Source: Kribbella jiaozuonensis | Lineage (GTDB): Bacteria > Actinomycetota > Actinomycetes > Propionibacteriales > Kribbellaceae | DNA length: 64,000 nucleotides | NCBI RefSeq assembly: GCF_005233875.1 | Contig: NZ_SZPZ01000001.1 | Span: 2,046,001-2,110,000 of the forward strand | Direction of reading: 5' to 3' | Shown: one piece after another, positions 15,915-23,356 of the stretch | Position numbering within the stretch: position 1 is the stretch's first letter | Layout of the letters: each line of letters begins with the position of its first letter | Position numbers and translations under genes: made by a program | The notes under the pieces: generated by a model | Seen by the model: only the letters and a program-made list of their open reading frames with translations | What the model was told of the DNA's origin: nothing | The model's database searches: none

Positions 15915-17950
15915 AACTTCAGCCGCACGATCACATTGTCGATCGTGCTCGGAGTACCACCGTTCTTGTCGTCGTTCGTCGACGTCAGCCACAGCCCGCC
16001 GTCCGGCGTCCGCGTGACACTGCGCAGCCGTCCCCAGCGACCCGAGAACACGGCCTGCGGCGTATCCACACCGTTGCCGGCGGCATTGATCTTCGTGACC
16101 CAGAGCTGCTCGCCGGTGACGCCGGCGATGTAGATCCAGTCGTTGACGATCTCGATGCCACTCGGCCCGGCCTGCGAGGTCGACCAGGTCCGCTTCGGCG
16201 CGATGTACCCGCCGCAGTCGCCGATCGTGCCCTCGCACGACGGCCAGCCGTAGTTCCCGCCCTTCTGGATCAGGTTGAGCTCGTCCTGACTGTTCTCGCC
16301 GAACTCAGCGGCCCACAGCTGACCGCGCGAGTCCCACGCGAGGCCCTGCGGGTTGCGATGACCCCAACTCCAGACGTACCGCGCGTTGCCGCCGCTGCTG
16401 TAGAACGGGTTGTCGCTCGGCGGCGTACCGTCCGGGTTCATCCGCAGGATCTTGCCGTTGAGCGAGTTCTTGTTCTGCGCGTTACCCGAGTTCTTCGCAT
16501 CGCCGACGGTCGCGTACAACTTGCCGTCCGGACCGAACGCGATCCGCCCGCCGTTGTGGTACCGGTTCTTGGCGAGACCCGTGAGCACCGGCGACGACGT
16601 CGTGGCGAGCTTGCCGTCCTCGTACTTCATCCGCACGATCCGGTTGTCGCCGGAAGCCGTGTGGTAGAAGTACACCCAGTGGTCGGTCGCGAAGTTCGGC
16701 GACAACGCCAAGCCGAGCAGACCGCCTTCACCGCTGGTCGTCACCACGCCCGGCACCTTCCCGAGCGTCGTCTTCTGACCCGACGCCGTCACCCGCAGTA
16801 CTTCGAACCGGTCCCGCTCGGTCACCAGCGCCGACCCGTCCGGCAGGAACGCCACACTCCAGCCGAGATCGACCTTCGCGATGTCCTTGTCGTACGCCGG
16901 AATCCCGCCGGCGCCGCCGGTCGACGTACGAACCGTGACGGCATTGCTCGCCGCGGAAGCATTGCCGTCAGGGTCACGCGCCTTGACGGTGAACGTGTAC
17001 TCCGTGTTCGCCGTCAACCCGGTGACCGTCGTGGTGAGCGAGCCGGTCGTCGCGACCTTCGTCGAGGCTTGATACACGTCGTACCCCGCGATGCTGCCGC
17101 TGTTGTCGGTCGACGCGTTCCACGCCAGCGACACGCTGTTCGCGGTGACGCCGGTCGAATGCAGGTTCCCGGGCACCGACGGCGGCTGCGTGTCCCCACT
17201 GCCCGGCGTGGTGAACGTGACCACATTGCTCTGCTGCGAAGCGTTGCCCGCAGCATCGAACGCGCCGACCGAGATGTCGTACGACGTGTTCGCCGTCAAC
17301 GTGTCGACGGTCGCGGCGAGAGTGTTGCCATCGACAACCTTCAGGACGTTGCCGCCGCGGTTGATCTCGTACCGAACGACGCCGACGTTGTCGGTCGCGG
17401 CGGTCCAGTGGAAGGTCGCGGCGTTGGACTTGATGTCGCTGACGGTGAGGTTGCCGGGCGCCGACGGCGGTGTGCTGTCGTCGGTGGTCGGTGTGACGGT
17501 CAGCTTGTCGGCGTTCGGCCCGCCGTCGGCGCTGGTCGCGCGAGCGCGGATCTTGTTGGTCCCGGCGGTGAGCTGGAGACGGACGGTCTTGGTCTGCCAG
17601 GTCGTCCACGCACCCGTTCCGGGGAACGTGATGCCGACCGCGCCGGGCTGACCGTTGACGGTGAAGTCCATCGGCCGGGTGGCCGCCGTACCGTTCGCGT
17701 ATCGCAGTGTCACGTCGGCCGGCCCGGCCGGTGCCGACACTGTCCACTCGACATAGCTGCCGACGAGATTGTCGTAGTTGACGAAGCCGCTGCCGGTGTA
17801 GCCGGCGTGGTTGGACTCGACCACACCTTGCGAGATGGTCGCGTCCTCGGCCTGGTAGTCGGTGGCGGCCGCGGTTGCAGCCGGGGGAGCGCTGAGCCCG
17901 AGCGTGGCGACGGCCAGCGCGGTGACAGCCCAGATCGAGCGGGGTCTCAT
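15911..17950 (-). CDS. Secreted PQQ-type sugar dehydrogenase with CBM and two Fn3 domains
   Basis: The 679-aa precursor begins with a Sec signal (MRPRSIWAVTALAVATLGLS, cleavage near ATAAA). A CBM6/35-like module follows (YQAEDATISQGVVESNHAGYTGSGFVNYD, to about residue 155). Then come two fibronectin type III domains (PPSAPGNLTVSDI and PPSVPGNLHSTGV) and a six-blade propeller of the glucose/sorbosone dehydrogenase family (VALVTERDRFEVLRV, HNGGRIAFGPDGKLY, GHRNPQGLAWD). The HNGGR and GHRNPQG motifs are the PQQ/calcium-binding signatures of soluble glucose dehydrogenase-like enzymes. It likely oxidises sugars outside the cell while anchored to polysaccharide. A TTAGGAA inverted repeat upstream suggests repressor control. 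Confidence 0.9.
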   Translation of the reverse strand: MRPRSIWAVTALAVATLGLSAPPAATAAATDYQAEDATISQGVVESNHAGYTGSGFVNYDNLVGSYVEWTVSAPAGPADVTLRYANGTAATRPMDFTVNGQPGAVGITFPGTGAWTTWQTKTVRLQLTAGTNKIRARATSADGGPNADKLTVTPTTDDSTPPSAPGNLTVSDIKSNAATFHWTAATDNVGVVRYEINRGGNVLKVVDGNTLAATVDTLTANTSYDISVGAFDAAGNASQQSNVVTFTTPGSGDTQPPSVPGNLHSTGVTANSVSLAWNASTDNSGSIAGYDVYQASTKVATTGSLTTTVTGLTANTEYTFTVKARDPDGNASAASNAVTVRTSTGGAGGIPAYDKDIAKVDLGWSVAFLPDGSALVTERDRFEVLRVTASGQKTTLGKVPGVVTTSGEGGLLGLALSPNFATDHWVYFYHTASGDNRIVRMKYEDGKLATTSSPVLTGLAKNRYHNGGRIAFGPDGKLYATVGDAKNSGNAQNKNSLNGKILRMNPDGTPPSDNPFYSSGGNARYVWSWGHRNPQGLAWDSRGQLWAAEFGENSQDELNLIQKGGNYGWPSCEGTIGDCGGYIAPKRTWSTSQAGPSGIEIVNDWIYIAGVTGEQLWVTKINAAGNGVDTPQAVFSGRWGRLRSVTRTPDGGLWLTSTNDDKNGGTPSTIDNVIVRLKF

Positions 17951-17997
17951 GAGGTCTCCTGGATTTCCGGGGCGGAGGAGCTGCAGGGGACTAACTA

Positions 17998-18014
17998 TTA
18001 GGAAAGCTTCCTAA
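17998..18014. promoter_or_regulatory. TTAGGAA-AGC-TTCCTAA operator
   Basis: A perfect 7-bp-arm inverted repeat lies 48 bp upstream of the secreted sugar dehydrogenase start and inside its AT-rich promoter region. It resembles the operators placed before many exported carbohydrate-active enzymes in actinobacteria; a ROK- or MarR-type repressor is a guess. No regulator gene is adjacent. Confidence 0.6.
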
Positions 18015-18038
18015 CGATTATGGGTTCTGTCAACAGCA

Positions 18039-18072
18039 CGATGCCCCCGCGGCCAGGTCCGCGGGGGCATCG
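18039..18072 (-). terminator. Strong terminator hairpin of the MauE-like operon
   Basis: CGATGCCCCCGCGG (18039-18052) pairs perfectly with CCGCGGGGGCATCG (18059-18072) around a six-base loop. It stands 10 bp after the stop of the MauE-like gene. There is no long U tract, as is common in actinobacteria. It separates this operon from the sugar dehydrogenase promoter. Confidence 0.8.
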
Positions 18073-18082
18073 CTTCAAACGG

Positions 18083-18901
18083 TCAGACGGTGGCGAGCAC
18101 CGTCGGGCGGTAGAGGGTCAGACCCGAGGTCTCGTCGACCACGGCGACCCGGACGGACTCCGGTGTGGAGTCATGATGCGGTACGGCGAAGACGGCGGTC
18201 GCGCGGCGGCCGTCGTACCTGGCGATGTAGCTGAGGTAGCGCCAGTCGTCGTCGTCCCAGTAGTCGTGGATGTCGGAGCGCAGGTATCCGTCGACCGCGC
18301 GGTACGCCGGGCTGAGCAGCACCCGTCGTTGCGTGGCGACGAGTGGGGCGGTGCTGGATGCCGTACCGGCATACGGATGGCTGAGCCTGATCCGGAATCG
18401 GCGGATGGGGAGCAACCAGTAGCGGTCGAGCTCGGCGGACAGCATGACGAACACAGCTGCCTCTACGACCAGAACCAGCACGGCCGGACCCGCCGACCAC
18501 CAACCGGTTGTTGCCGTTGTCGCCAGCGCAGCAGTTGCCAGTAGCAACAAAGCGCGGGCGATGGCACGCCGGCCGACGGGTTTCGCCGACTTTCCGGCAC
18601 ATCCACAGGAGGCCTCAGGCACGACGACCTTGGAGTAGATGAGGAAGCCGGTGAAGCCGATCGACAGCGCGACCGCGGCAACTGCCTCGATTGCCCAGAC
18701 CGGCGGTAGAAGAAGGGCTAGCGCGATGATGGCTTCGACCGCGGCAACCGCTTGATAGGCGGGCTTAGCACGTGATTCGCCGACCAGTCGGGGAAGTGCG
18801 GTGCGGTCCGCCTGCTGCGGCTCGGCGAACTTGCCGTACGACGACCAGAGCAGGAGCAATCCGATCAGCAGCGGCTGAGCAGCCGCGAAACCGGTGCCCA
18901 T
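18083..18901 (-). CDS. MauE/DoxX-like redox-associated membrane protein
   Basis: The 272-aa protein has about four to five membrane helices. Helix one, LLIGLLLLWSSYGKF, is typical of MauE. Cys99 and Cys101 (SCGCAGK) sit between helices three and four, and a soluble C-terminal tail of about 110 residues lies beyond the last helix. MauE proteins support disulfide formation or electron transfer for exported cysteine-rich partners, as in methylamine dehydrogenase maturation. Here the two genes before it encode a 14-cysteine protein and a Tat-exported protein, fitting a disulfide-handling role. It starts one base after the preceding stop and ends before a strong terminator. The soluble tail is not part of standard MauE and its function is unknown. 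Confidence 0.82.
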   Translation of the reverse strand: MGTGFAAAQPLLIGLLLLWSSYGKFAEPQQADRTALPRLVGESRAKPAYQAVAAVEAIIALALLLPPVWAIEAVAAVALSIGFTGFLIYSKVVVPEASCGCAGKSAKPVGRRAIARALLLLATAALATTATTGWWSAGPAVLVLVVEAAVFVMLSAELDRYWLLPIRRFRIRLSHPYAGTASSTAPLVATQRRVLLSPAYRAVDGYLRSDIHDYWDDDDWRYLSYIARYDGRRATAVFAVPHHDSTPESVRVAVVDETSGLTLYRPTVLATV

Positions 18902-18902
18902 C

Positions 18903-19505
18903 TCAGTTCGACGTGTAGATCGTCGCGATGTCGATCTCGTTGGTACCCGGTCGCCAGGCGCCGATCACCTGGGCATGCCGGCCGACCTTGAGCATCGACA
19001 GGTCCGATACCGCCGGCGTGCCGTTGTACACGGCTGCCGTCGTACCGGACTGGACGTGTCCGACGACCTTCTGGCCGTGGTGGTCGAACTGCACGCCGGA
19101 GCGGCTGATCGACGTGATCCCGACGGTCAGGTTGACGATGTTGACCCAGACGGCCTCGGCGGCCAGCACGCCGTCCGGCAGCAGTACGCCGCGCGCGTAC
19201 AGGCCGTCGCCGATCTTGGCCTGGTCGATCGTGGTCGGGCGGAGCTTCCAGACGCTCGTCACGCCGGTCAGCTGGATCCGGTGCAACCGGCCGTCGGATC
19301 CCTGTACCTGCAGGAGATCCTGGTTGCGGCCCATGATCAGGCCTTCGGCGAAGTTCGGGTCCGGCTGACCCGCGTCCGCGAACTGCCGGGACGACGCGAA
19401 CGCCGTCTCCGGCGCGAGCGATCCCATCGCGGTGGCAGCGACCAGTCCGGTCGCACCGAGAGCGGCGCGGCTGAGCAGCGAGCGGCGATCCATCGTGGTT
19501 GTCAT
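18903..19505 (-). CDS. Tat-exported protein of unknown function (DUF5666-like repeats)
   Basis: The 200-aa precursor carries a twin-arginine signal (MTTTMDRRSLLSRAALGATG, then a hydrophobic run to about residue 37). The mature part holds two similar beta-rich modules (GLIMGRNQDLLQVQGSDGRLHRIQL and ITSISRSGVQFDHHGQKVVGHV), each of the barrel-like DUF5666 pattern. No cysteine is present in the mature part. GAGAGGAG precedes the ATG. It is the middle gene of the operon, 13 bp after the cysteine-rich gene and one base before the MauE-like gene. Since the cysteine-rich partner has no signal peptide, this protein could carry it through the Tat pore as a folded pair; that is a hypothesis. Confidence 0.72.
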   Translation of the reverse strand: MTTTMDRRSLLSRAALGATGLVAATAMGSLAPETAFASSRQFADAGQPDPNFAEGLIMGRNQDLLQVQGSDGRLHRIQLTGVTSVWKLRPTTIDQAKIGDGLYARGVLLPDGVLAAEAVWVNIVNLTVGITSISRSGVQFDHHGQKVVGHVQSGTTAAVYNGTPAVSDLSMLKVGRHAQVIGAWRPGTNEIDIATIYTSN

Positions 19506-19518
19506 CTCGGTTCTCCTC

Positions 19519-19935
19519 TCAGGCCGCGTTGATCGTCACGGGGGACAGGCCGCTGTTCAGGCTGAGGCCGAGCGCGCTGAACGCGGCCGGCGTGAAGTCG
19601 ATGACCCGGTTCGAGGCGCAGTTCCCGCCGCAGCAGGTACGTTCACCGCAGAACAGGTCGGTCTGCGGACCGCAGTCGGCGATCGACGTGACGATCCGCT
19701 TACCGGTGCACAGACTGGTCGTGGCGTGCTGGAAGCCGCAGGTGCGCCGGGACATCCCGGTGATCCCGCAGCTGTCCGGATGGGTGATGGCGAAGCACGA
19801 GTCCGAGGTGTTCGGCCACGCGTGCTGCATGTTTCCCGAGTTACAGGTGCCGCAGGCGCCGTGCCCGGCGCTTCCACAGGGTCCCCATGCGTTCCCGCAA
19901 CAGAACCATGAGGCTTCAGCAGTGATTCCGGCCAT
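19519..19935 (-). CDS. 14-cysteine RlpA-like double-psi beta-barrel protein
   Basis: This 138-aa protein has 14 cysteines (residues 12, 13, 20, 28, 31, 47, 56, 66, 76, 88, 96, 101, 102, 106), enough for seven disulfides. The C-terminal half matches the double-psi beta-barrel of RlpA/expansin-like proteins: CTGKRIVTSIADCGP corresponds to the RlpA xGRxVxVxVxDRGP strand, and NRVIDFTPAAFSALG to the RxIDLSxAAxxxLG helix. Asp87 and His38 lie where RlpA transglycosylases have their catalytic pair. There is no signal peptide at this start, although a strong GGAGGA site supports it. Neighbours are a Tat-exported protein and a MauE-like redox protein, suggesting folding with disulfides and joint export. 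Enzyme activity is unproven. Confidence 0.68.
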   Translation of the reverse strand: MAGITAEASWFCCGNAWGPCGSAGHGACGTCNSGNMQHAWPNTSDSCFAITHPDSCGITGMSRRTCGFQHATTSLCTGKRIVTSIADCGPQTDLFCGERTCCGGNCASNRVIDFTPAAFSALGLSLNSGLSPVTINAA

Positions 19936-19971
19936 GACAGATTCCTCCTAGGCCTAGGGGCGGTAAGACCT

Positions 19972-19984
19972 AACAGGAACTGTT
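19972..19984. promoter_or_regulatory. Inverted repeat AACAG-GAA-CTGTT before the cysteine-rich operon
   Basis: A perfect 5-bp-arm palindrome lies 37 bp upstream of the first gene of the operon, within the 106-bp gap to the MFS gene. A second palindrome, CCTAGGCCTAGG, sits between it and the Shine-Dalgarno. One of them may be an operator; no adjacent regulator points to which protein binds. Confidence 0.4.
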
Positions 19985-20041
19985 TGTACTCCGATCCGGC
20001 GGAATCTCCCAGAGCTCAGCGCGGAAATGGAAACTTTTTGC

Positions 20042-21541
20042 CTAGTGTTCGTGCGTGCTCAGGGTTTGACCGCGCAGCAGGAACCACGCCGCGACCGCTG
20101 TTGTCAGCAGGACGACGGCCCCGACCCCGGCGGCGGTTGCGACGCCATCGGCGAAGGACTGACGGGCCGCATCCAGCAGGGCGGCAGCGGCGTCCGGCGG
20201 CAAGTGCCCCGCGGCCTCGACGGCACCGCCGAGCGACTCGTGCGCTGTTTCCGGCGTACCGGCCGGGCTCGAGAAGCCGCGGTAGATGCCCGTGACGATC
20301 GAGCCGAGCAGTGCGATACCAAGCGCCGCACCGAGCTCGTACGCCGTCTCGGACACCGCGCTCGCCGCCCCAGCCTGCTCCTTCGGTACGGCGGCCAGGA
20401 TCACGTCAGCCGTGACGGTGAACGAGAACCCAGCTCCCGCCCCGACCACGAGCAACGCAGCGCCGAGCAGCGGGTACCCGGTCGTTTGGCTGATCGTGGT
20501 GAGCGCAGCCAGCGCCACACCGATCGCAGCCAAGCCGCCCGCGACCACCGCACGCACCGAGAACCGCCGCGCCACGCGACCCGCCAGCAGACCGGCGACG
20601 ACCGCCCCGATCGCGGCCGGCAACTCCGCCAGACCGGCCTCGATCGGCCGCATGCCCTGCACCAGCTGGAGGTACTGCGAGAGGAAGAAGATCAACCCGG
20701 AAAGCCCAAGAATCGTGAGCAGATCGGCCAGCACCGCGCTGCTGAAACCACGGCTGCGGAACAGGCGCAGGTCCAGCAACGGAATCGGTAGCCGACGCTG
20801 ACGCCGTACGAATCCGTAGAGCCCGGCCACGCCGATGACCAGCGCCGCGAACGCGATCCAGCCGAAGCCTTGCGCCGCGAACTCCTTGATCGCATAGACG
20901 ACACCGATCATGCCGACCATCGACAGGGCGACGCTGACCAGATCCCAGGGACCCGGCGCGGGGTCGCGCGACTCGGGCAGCAGCTTCGCGCCGACGACCA
21001 CCAGCACCGCCATCACCGGCAGGTTGATCAGGAAGACCGAACCCCACCAGAAGTTCTCGAGCAGTACGCCGCCGACGATCGGACCGACCGCCATACCTGC
21101 CGAGGCGGCGGCGCCCCAGATGCCGATCGCGAGACTGCGCTCGCGCGGGTCGTGGAAGATGTTGCGGATCAGGGCGAGCGTGGCCGGCATCAACGTCGCG
21201 CCGGCGACACCGAGCAGTGCGCGGGCGACGATCATCAGCTCGGCCGAGTTTGCGTACGCGTTGAGCACGGAGATCGCGCCGAACGCCGTCGCGCCGATCA
21301 GCAGGATCTTCTTGCGTCCGATCCGGTCGCCAAGGCTGCCCATCGAGACGAGCAGTCCGGCCAGGACGAACGAGTATGCATCGCCGATCCACAGCAGCTG
21401 CGTGCCCGACGGCTGCAGATCCTCTGTGAGGAAAGGAGTTGCGAGGCCGAGGACCGTCGCGTCGACCGCGACCAGCAGCACGGCAAGCACGAGTACGCCG
21501 AGCGCCAGCCAGCGCCCCGGTCGGGTGACCTGCTGCTTCAT
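20042..21541 (-). CDS. MFS drug-efflux transporter, DHA2 (EmrB/QacA) family
   Basis: The 499-aa protein has 14 predicted membrane helices. It carries the DHA2 motifs: the early VAVDATVLGLATPFLTEDLQPS segment, motif A (GSLGDRIGRKKIL) between helices two and three, and motif C (GIWGAAASAGMAVGPIVGGVLLENFWWG) in helix five. This family exports drugs in exchange for protons. The start overlaps the TetR stop codon (ATGA), making a TetR-MFS operon transcribed leftward from the palindrome at 22106-22123. The natural substrate is unknown. Confidence 0.9.
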   Translation of the reverse strand: MKQQVTRPGRWLALGVLVLAVLLVAVDATVLGLATPFLTEDLQPSGTQLLWIGDAYSFVLAGLLVSMGSLGDRIGRKKILLIGATAFGAISVLNAYANSAELMIVARALLGVAGATLMPATLALIRNIFHDPRERSLAIGIWGAAASAGMAVGPIVGGVLLENFWWGSVFLINLPVMAVLVVVGAKLLPESRDPAPGPWDLVSVALSMVGMIGVVYAIKEFAAQGFGWIAFAALVIGVAGLYGFVRRQRRLPIPLLDLRLFRSRGFSSAVLADLLTILGLSGLIFFLSQYLQLVQGMRPIEAGLAELPAAIGAVVAGLLAGRVARRFSVRAVVAGGLAAIGVALAALTTISQTTGYPLLGAALLVVGAGAGFSFTVTADVILAAVPKEQAGAASAVSETAYELGAALGIALLGSIVTGIYRGFSSPAGTPETAHESLGGAVEAAGHLPPDAAAALLDAARQSFADGVATAAGVGAVVLLTTAVAAWFLLRGQTLSTHEH

Positions 21542-22086
21542 TGCGTTCTCCGTACTGCGCCGCCGAGGAGCAACTCGGTGATGTTCGAGGTGAAGTCGTT
21601 GGAGGCGACCCGGCCCTCGGAGACGGCCCAGGCCGCGGAGACCAGCAGTCCGTAGAGCGCCTCGCTCAACCAGACCGGGCTGAGGTCGATCCGGAACTCG
21701 CCGGCCTCCTGACCGCGCCGGAACAGCGCGACCATGCGCGCGTCCAGCCGGGCCCAGCCCACGTGCTGCCCGTCTCCTTCGAAGAGCTGGTTCTCCGAGT
21801 ACAGGAACGCGAGCAGGCCCGCGGACGGCTCCAGCTCCCGCACCAACCGCCGCACCGCGTCGGCGGCCGGACCGTCATCGAGACCTGCCTTCTCGACCGC
21901 GCTCTCACACTCGGCCAGCCCTAGTTCCTCGAGCGCGCGCACCAGCGCATCCCGGCCGGCGAACTGGCGGTTCAGCGTCGCGCGGCTGATCCCGGCCGCC
22001 CGCGCGACCTCGTCCATCGTCGCCCCGGACTTCCGCATCAGCAGGCCGGCGGCATCCCGCAGTACCCGCTCCCGATCAACAGCCAT
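21538..22086 (-). CDS. TetR-family regulator of the adjacent MFS pump
   Basis: The 182-aa protein has the TetR helix-turn-helix (RVLRDAAGLLMRKSGATMDEVARAAGISRATLNRQFAGRDALV) and an all-helical ligand domain. I chose the ATG at 22084-22086; an in-frame ATG nine codons upstream would overlap a palindromic operator and lacks a Shine-Dalgarno. The mRNA looks leaderless or nearly so, with TTATCC about ten bases before the start. It overlaps the MFS gene by 4 bp and probably represses both genes from the TGAGACAT palindrome. Confidence 0.9.
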   Translation of the reverse strand: MAVDRERVLRDAAGLLMRKSGATMDEVARAAGISRATLNRQFAGRDALVRALEELGLAECESAVEKAGLDDGPAADAVRRLVRELEPSAGLLAFLYSENQLFEGDGQHVGWARLDARMVALFRRGQEAGEFRIDLSPVWLSEALYGLLVSAAWAVSEGRVASNDFTSNITELLLGGAVRRTQ

Positions 22087-22105
22087 GAGACAAGGATAAC
22101 CCATT

Positions 22106-22123
22106 TGAGACATTCATGTCTCA
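22106..22123. promoter_or_regulatory. Operator TGAGACAT-TC-ATGTCTCA of the TetR-MFS operon
   Basis: A perfect 8-bp-arm palindrome lies 20 bp upstream of the TetR start, with an extra half-site TGTCTCAT overlapping the start codon itself. It coincides with the expected -35/-10 region on the minus strand. It is a typical TetR autoregulatory operator. Confidence 0.72.
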
Positions 22124-22201
22124 TCTCTAGCATTGGAGTCAGTATGCGGTATACGATTCTGAGCAGCGAGGCAGTGTGTCCGGGAATAGATCGGGACCGG
22201 A

Positions 22202-22352
22202 TATGCTTGCACCGTTTGTGGAGGGGAGTATTCCGCCACGGCAGTGTCGTCATCACGGGAGGCCTAGCGGCCGAACCGGTGCTGCCGGCCCAAGGGAACT
22301 TGGGTGGGAGAGACCTCCGGACCGAGCTAGAGGTATGCCCACGTCCGGAGGT
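22202..22352 (+). promoter_or_regulatory. yybP-ykoY-type manganese riboswitch upstream of terC
   Basis: A TATGCT -10 box (22202-22207) is followed by the conserved aptamer elements GGGGAGTA (22223-22230) and GAGACC (22310-22315). The basal stem is GGAGG (22220-22224) with CCTCC (22314-22318). ACCTCCGGAC (22313-22322) is perfectly complementary to GTCCGGAGGT (22343-22352), which contains the Shine-Dalgarno of terC. The 3' strand of the aptamer stem and the ribosome-binding site are therefore alternative partners: ligand binding should free the Shine-Dalgarno and switch translation on. Manganese sensing and TerC/MntP-type targets are established for this class. The fold was judged by eye. Confidence 0.82.
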
Positions 22353-22357
22353 TCGTC

Positions 22358-23356
22358 ATGGTCTCAGTCATGCCACCAGTGGTTTGGGTGCTCACGATCG
22401 TCGGCCTGCTCGCGATCGTCGCGTTCGATCTGATCGTGATCGCGCGCCGCAACCACACCGTGACGATCAAGGACGCGACCCGCTGGGTGCTGTTCTACGT
22501 CGGCCTCGCGGGACTCTTCGCGCTCGGGCTGTTCCTGTTCAGTCCGGGACAGAGCGGCAGCGAGTTCGTCGCCGGCTACATCACGGAGTACAGCCTCAGC
22601 GTCGACAACCTGTTCGTGTTCGTGATCATCATGGCGCGGTTCGCCGTCCCGAGCCTGGCGCAGGACAAGGTGCTGTACATCGGCATCGTGGTCTCGATGC
22701 TGCTGCGGGCGATCTTCATCCTGGCCGGCGCGGCGGCGATCTCGGCGGCGAGCTGGGTGTTCTACATCTTCGGCGCGTTCCTGGTCTATACCGCGATCCG
22801 GCTGGCGCTCGAGGGCGAGAACGACGAGAGCGACTTCCAGGAGAACGCCGTACTGCGGGGGCTGCGCAGGATCCTCCCGCTCGCGCACGACTACGACGGC
22901 GACAAGCTGACCACCCGGATCGACGGGCGCCGGCTGCTCACGCCGCTGGTGATCGTGATCGCCGCGATCGGGATGGCGAACGTGATCTTCGCGCTCGACT
23001 CGATCCCGGCGATCTTCGGCCTCACCCAGGACGCGTACATCGTGCTGACCGCCAACGCGTTCGCGCTGATGGGTCTGCGCCAGCTGTACTTCCTGATCGG
23101 CGGCCTGCTGGAGCGGATCATCTACCTGAACGTCGGCCTGTCGGTGATCCTCGCGTTCATCGGCGTCAAGCTGATCATCGAGGCGCTGCACGGCTCGCAC
23201 ATCGACGACATCGGCGCGATCCACCTGCCGCATATCGGCATCCTGACGTCGCTCGGCTTCATCCTCGCCACGTTGTTCGTGACGACCGTGGCCAGCCTGA
23301 TCAAGTCGTCGTACGACAACCGCCGCGAAGAGGTCCGGGTCAAGATCGACGACTGA
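22358..23356 (+). CDS. TerC-family integral membrane protein (metal export)
   Basis: The 332-aa protein has about nine membrane helices and TerC signatures: the first-half sequence YITEYSLSVDNLFVFVIIMARF with its conserved acidic residues, and the second-half IFALDSIPAIFGLTQDAYIVLTANAFALMGLRQLYFLIGGLL. TerC/Alx proteins are linked to manganese export and metal loading of exocytoplasmic enzymes. The ribosome-binding site GGAGG is embedded in the expression platform of a manganese riboswitch, which supports that role here. The 3' end overlaps the convergent MFS gene by 17 bp. Confidence 0.92.
   Translation: MVSVMPPVVWVLTIVGLLAIVAFDLIVIARRNHTVTIKDATRWVLFYVGLAGLFALGLFLFSPGQSGSEFVAGYITEYSLSVDNLFVFVIIMARFAVPSLAQDKVLYIGIVVSMLLRAIFILAGAAAISAASWVFYIFGAFLVYTAIRLALEGENDESDFQENAVLRGLRRILPLAHDYDGDKLTTRIDGRRLLTPLVIVIAAIGMANVIFALDSIPAIFGLTQDAYIVLTANAFALMGLRQLYFLIGGLLERIIYLNVGLSVILAFIGVKLIIEALHGSHIDDIGAIHLPHIGILTSLGFILATLFVTTVASLIKSSYDNRREEVRVKIDD

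Noticed and set aside
19519..19935. Methylamine dehydrogenase light chain, suggested by the cysteine content and MauE neighbour
   Set aside because: The spacing of Cys and the C-terminal strand-helix pattern fit an RlpA-like double-psi barrel better, the tryptophans needed for the TTQ cofactor are absent, and no heavy-chain gene is in the operon.
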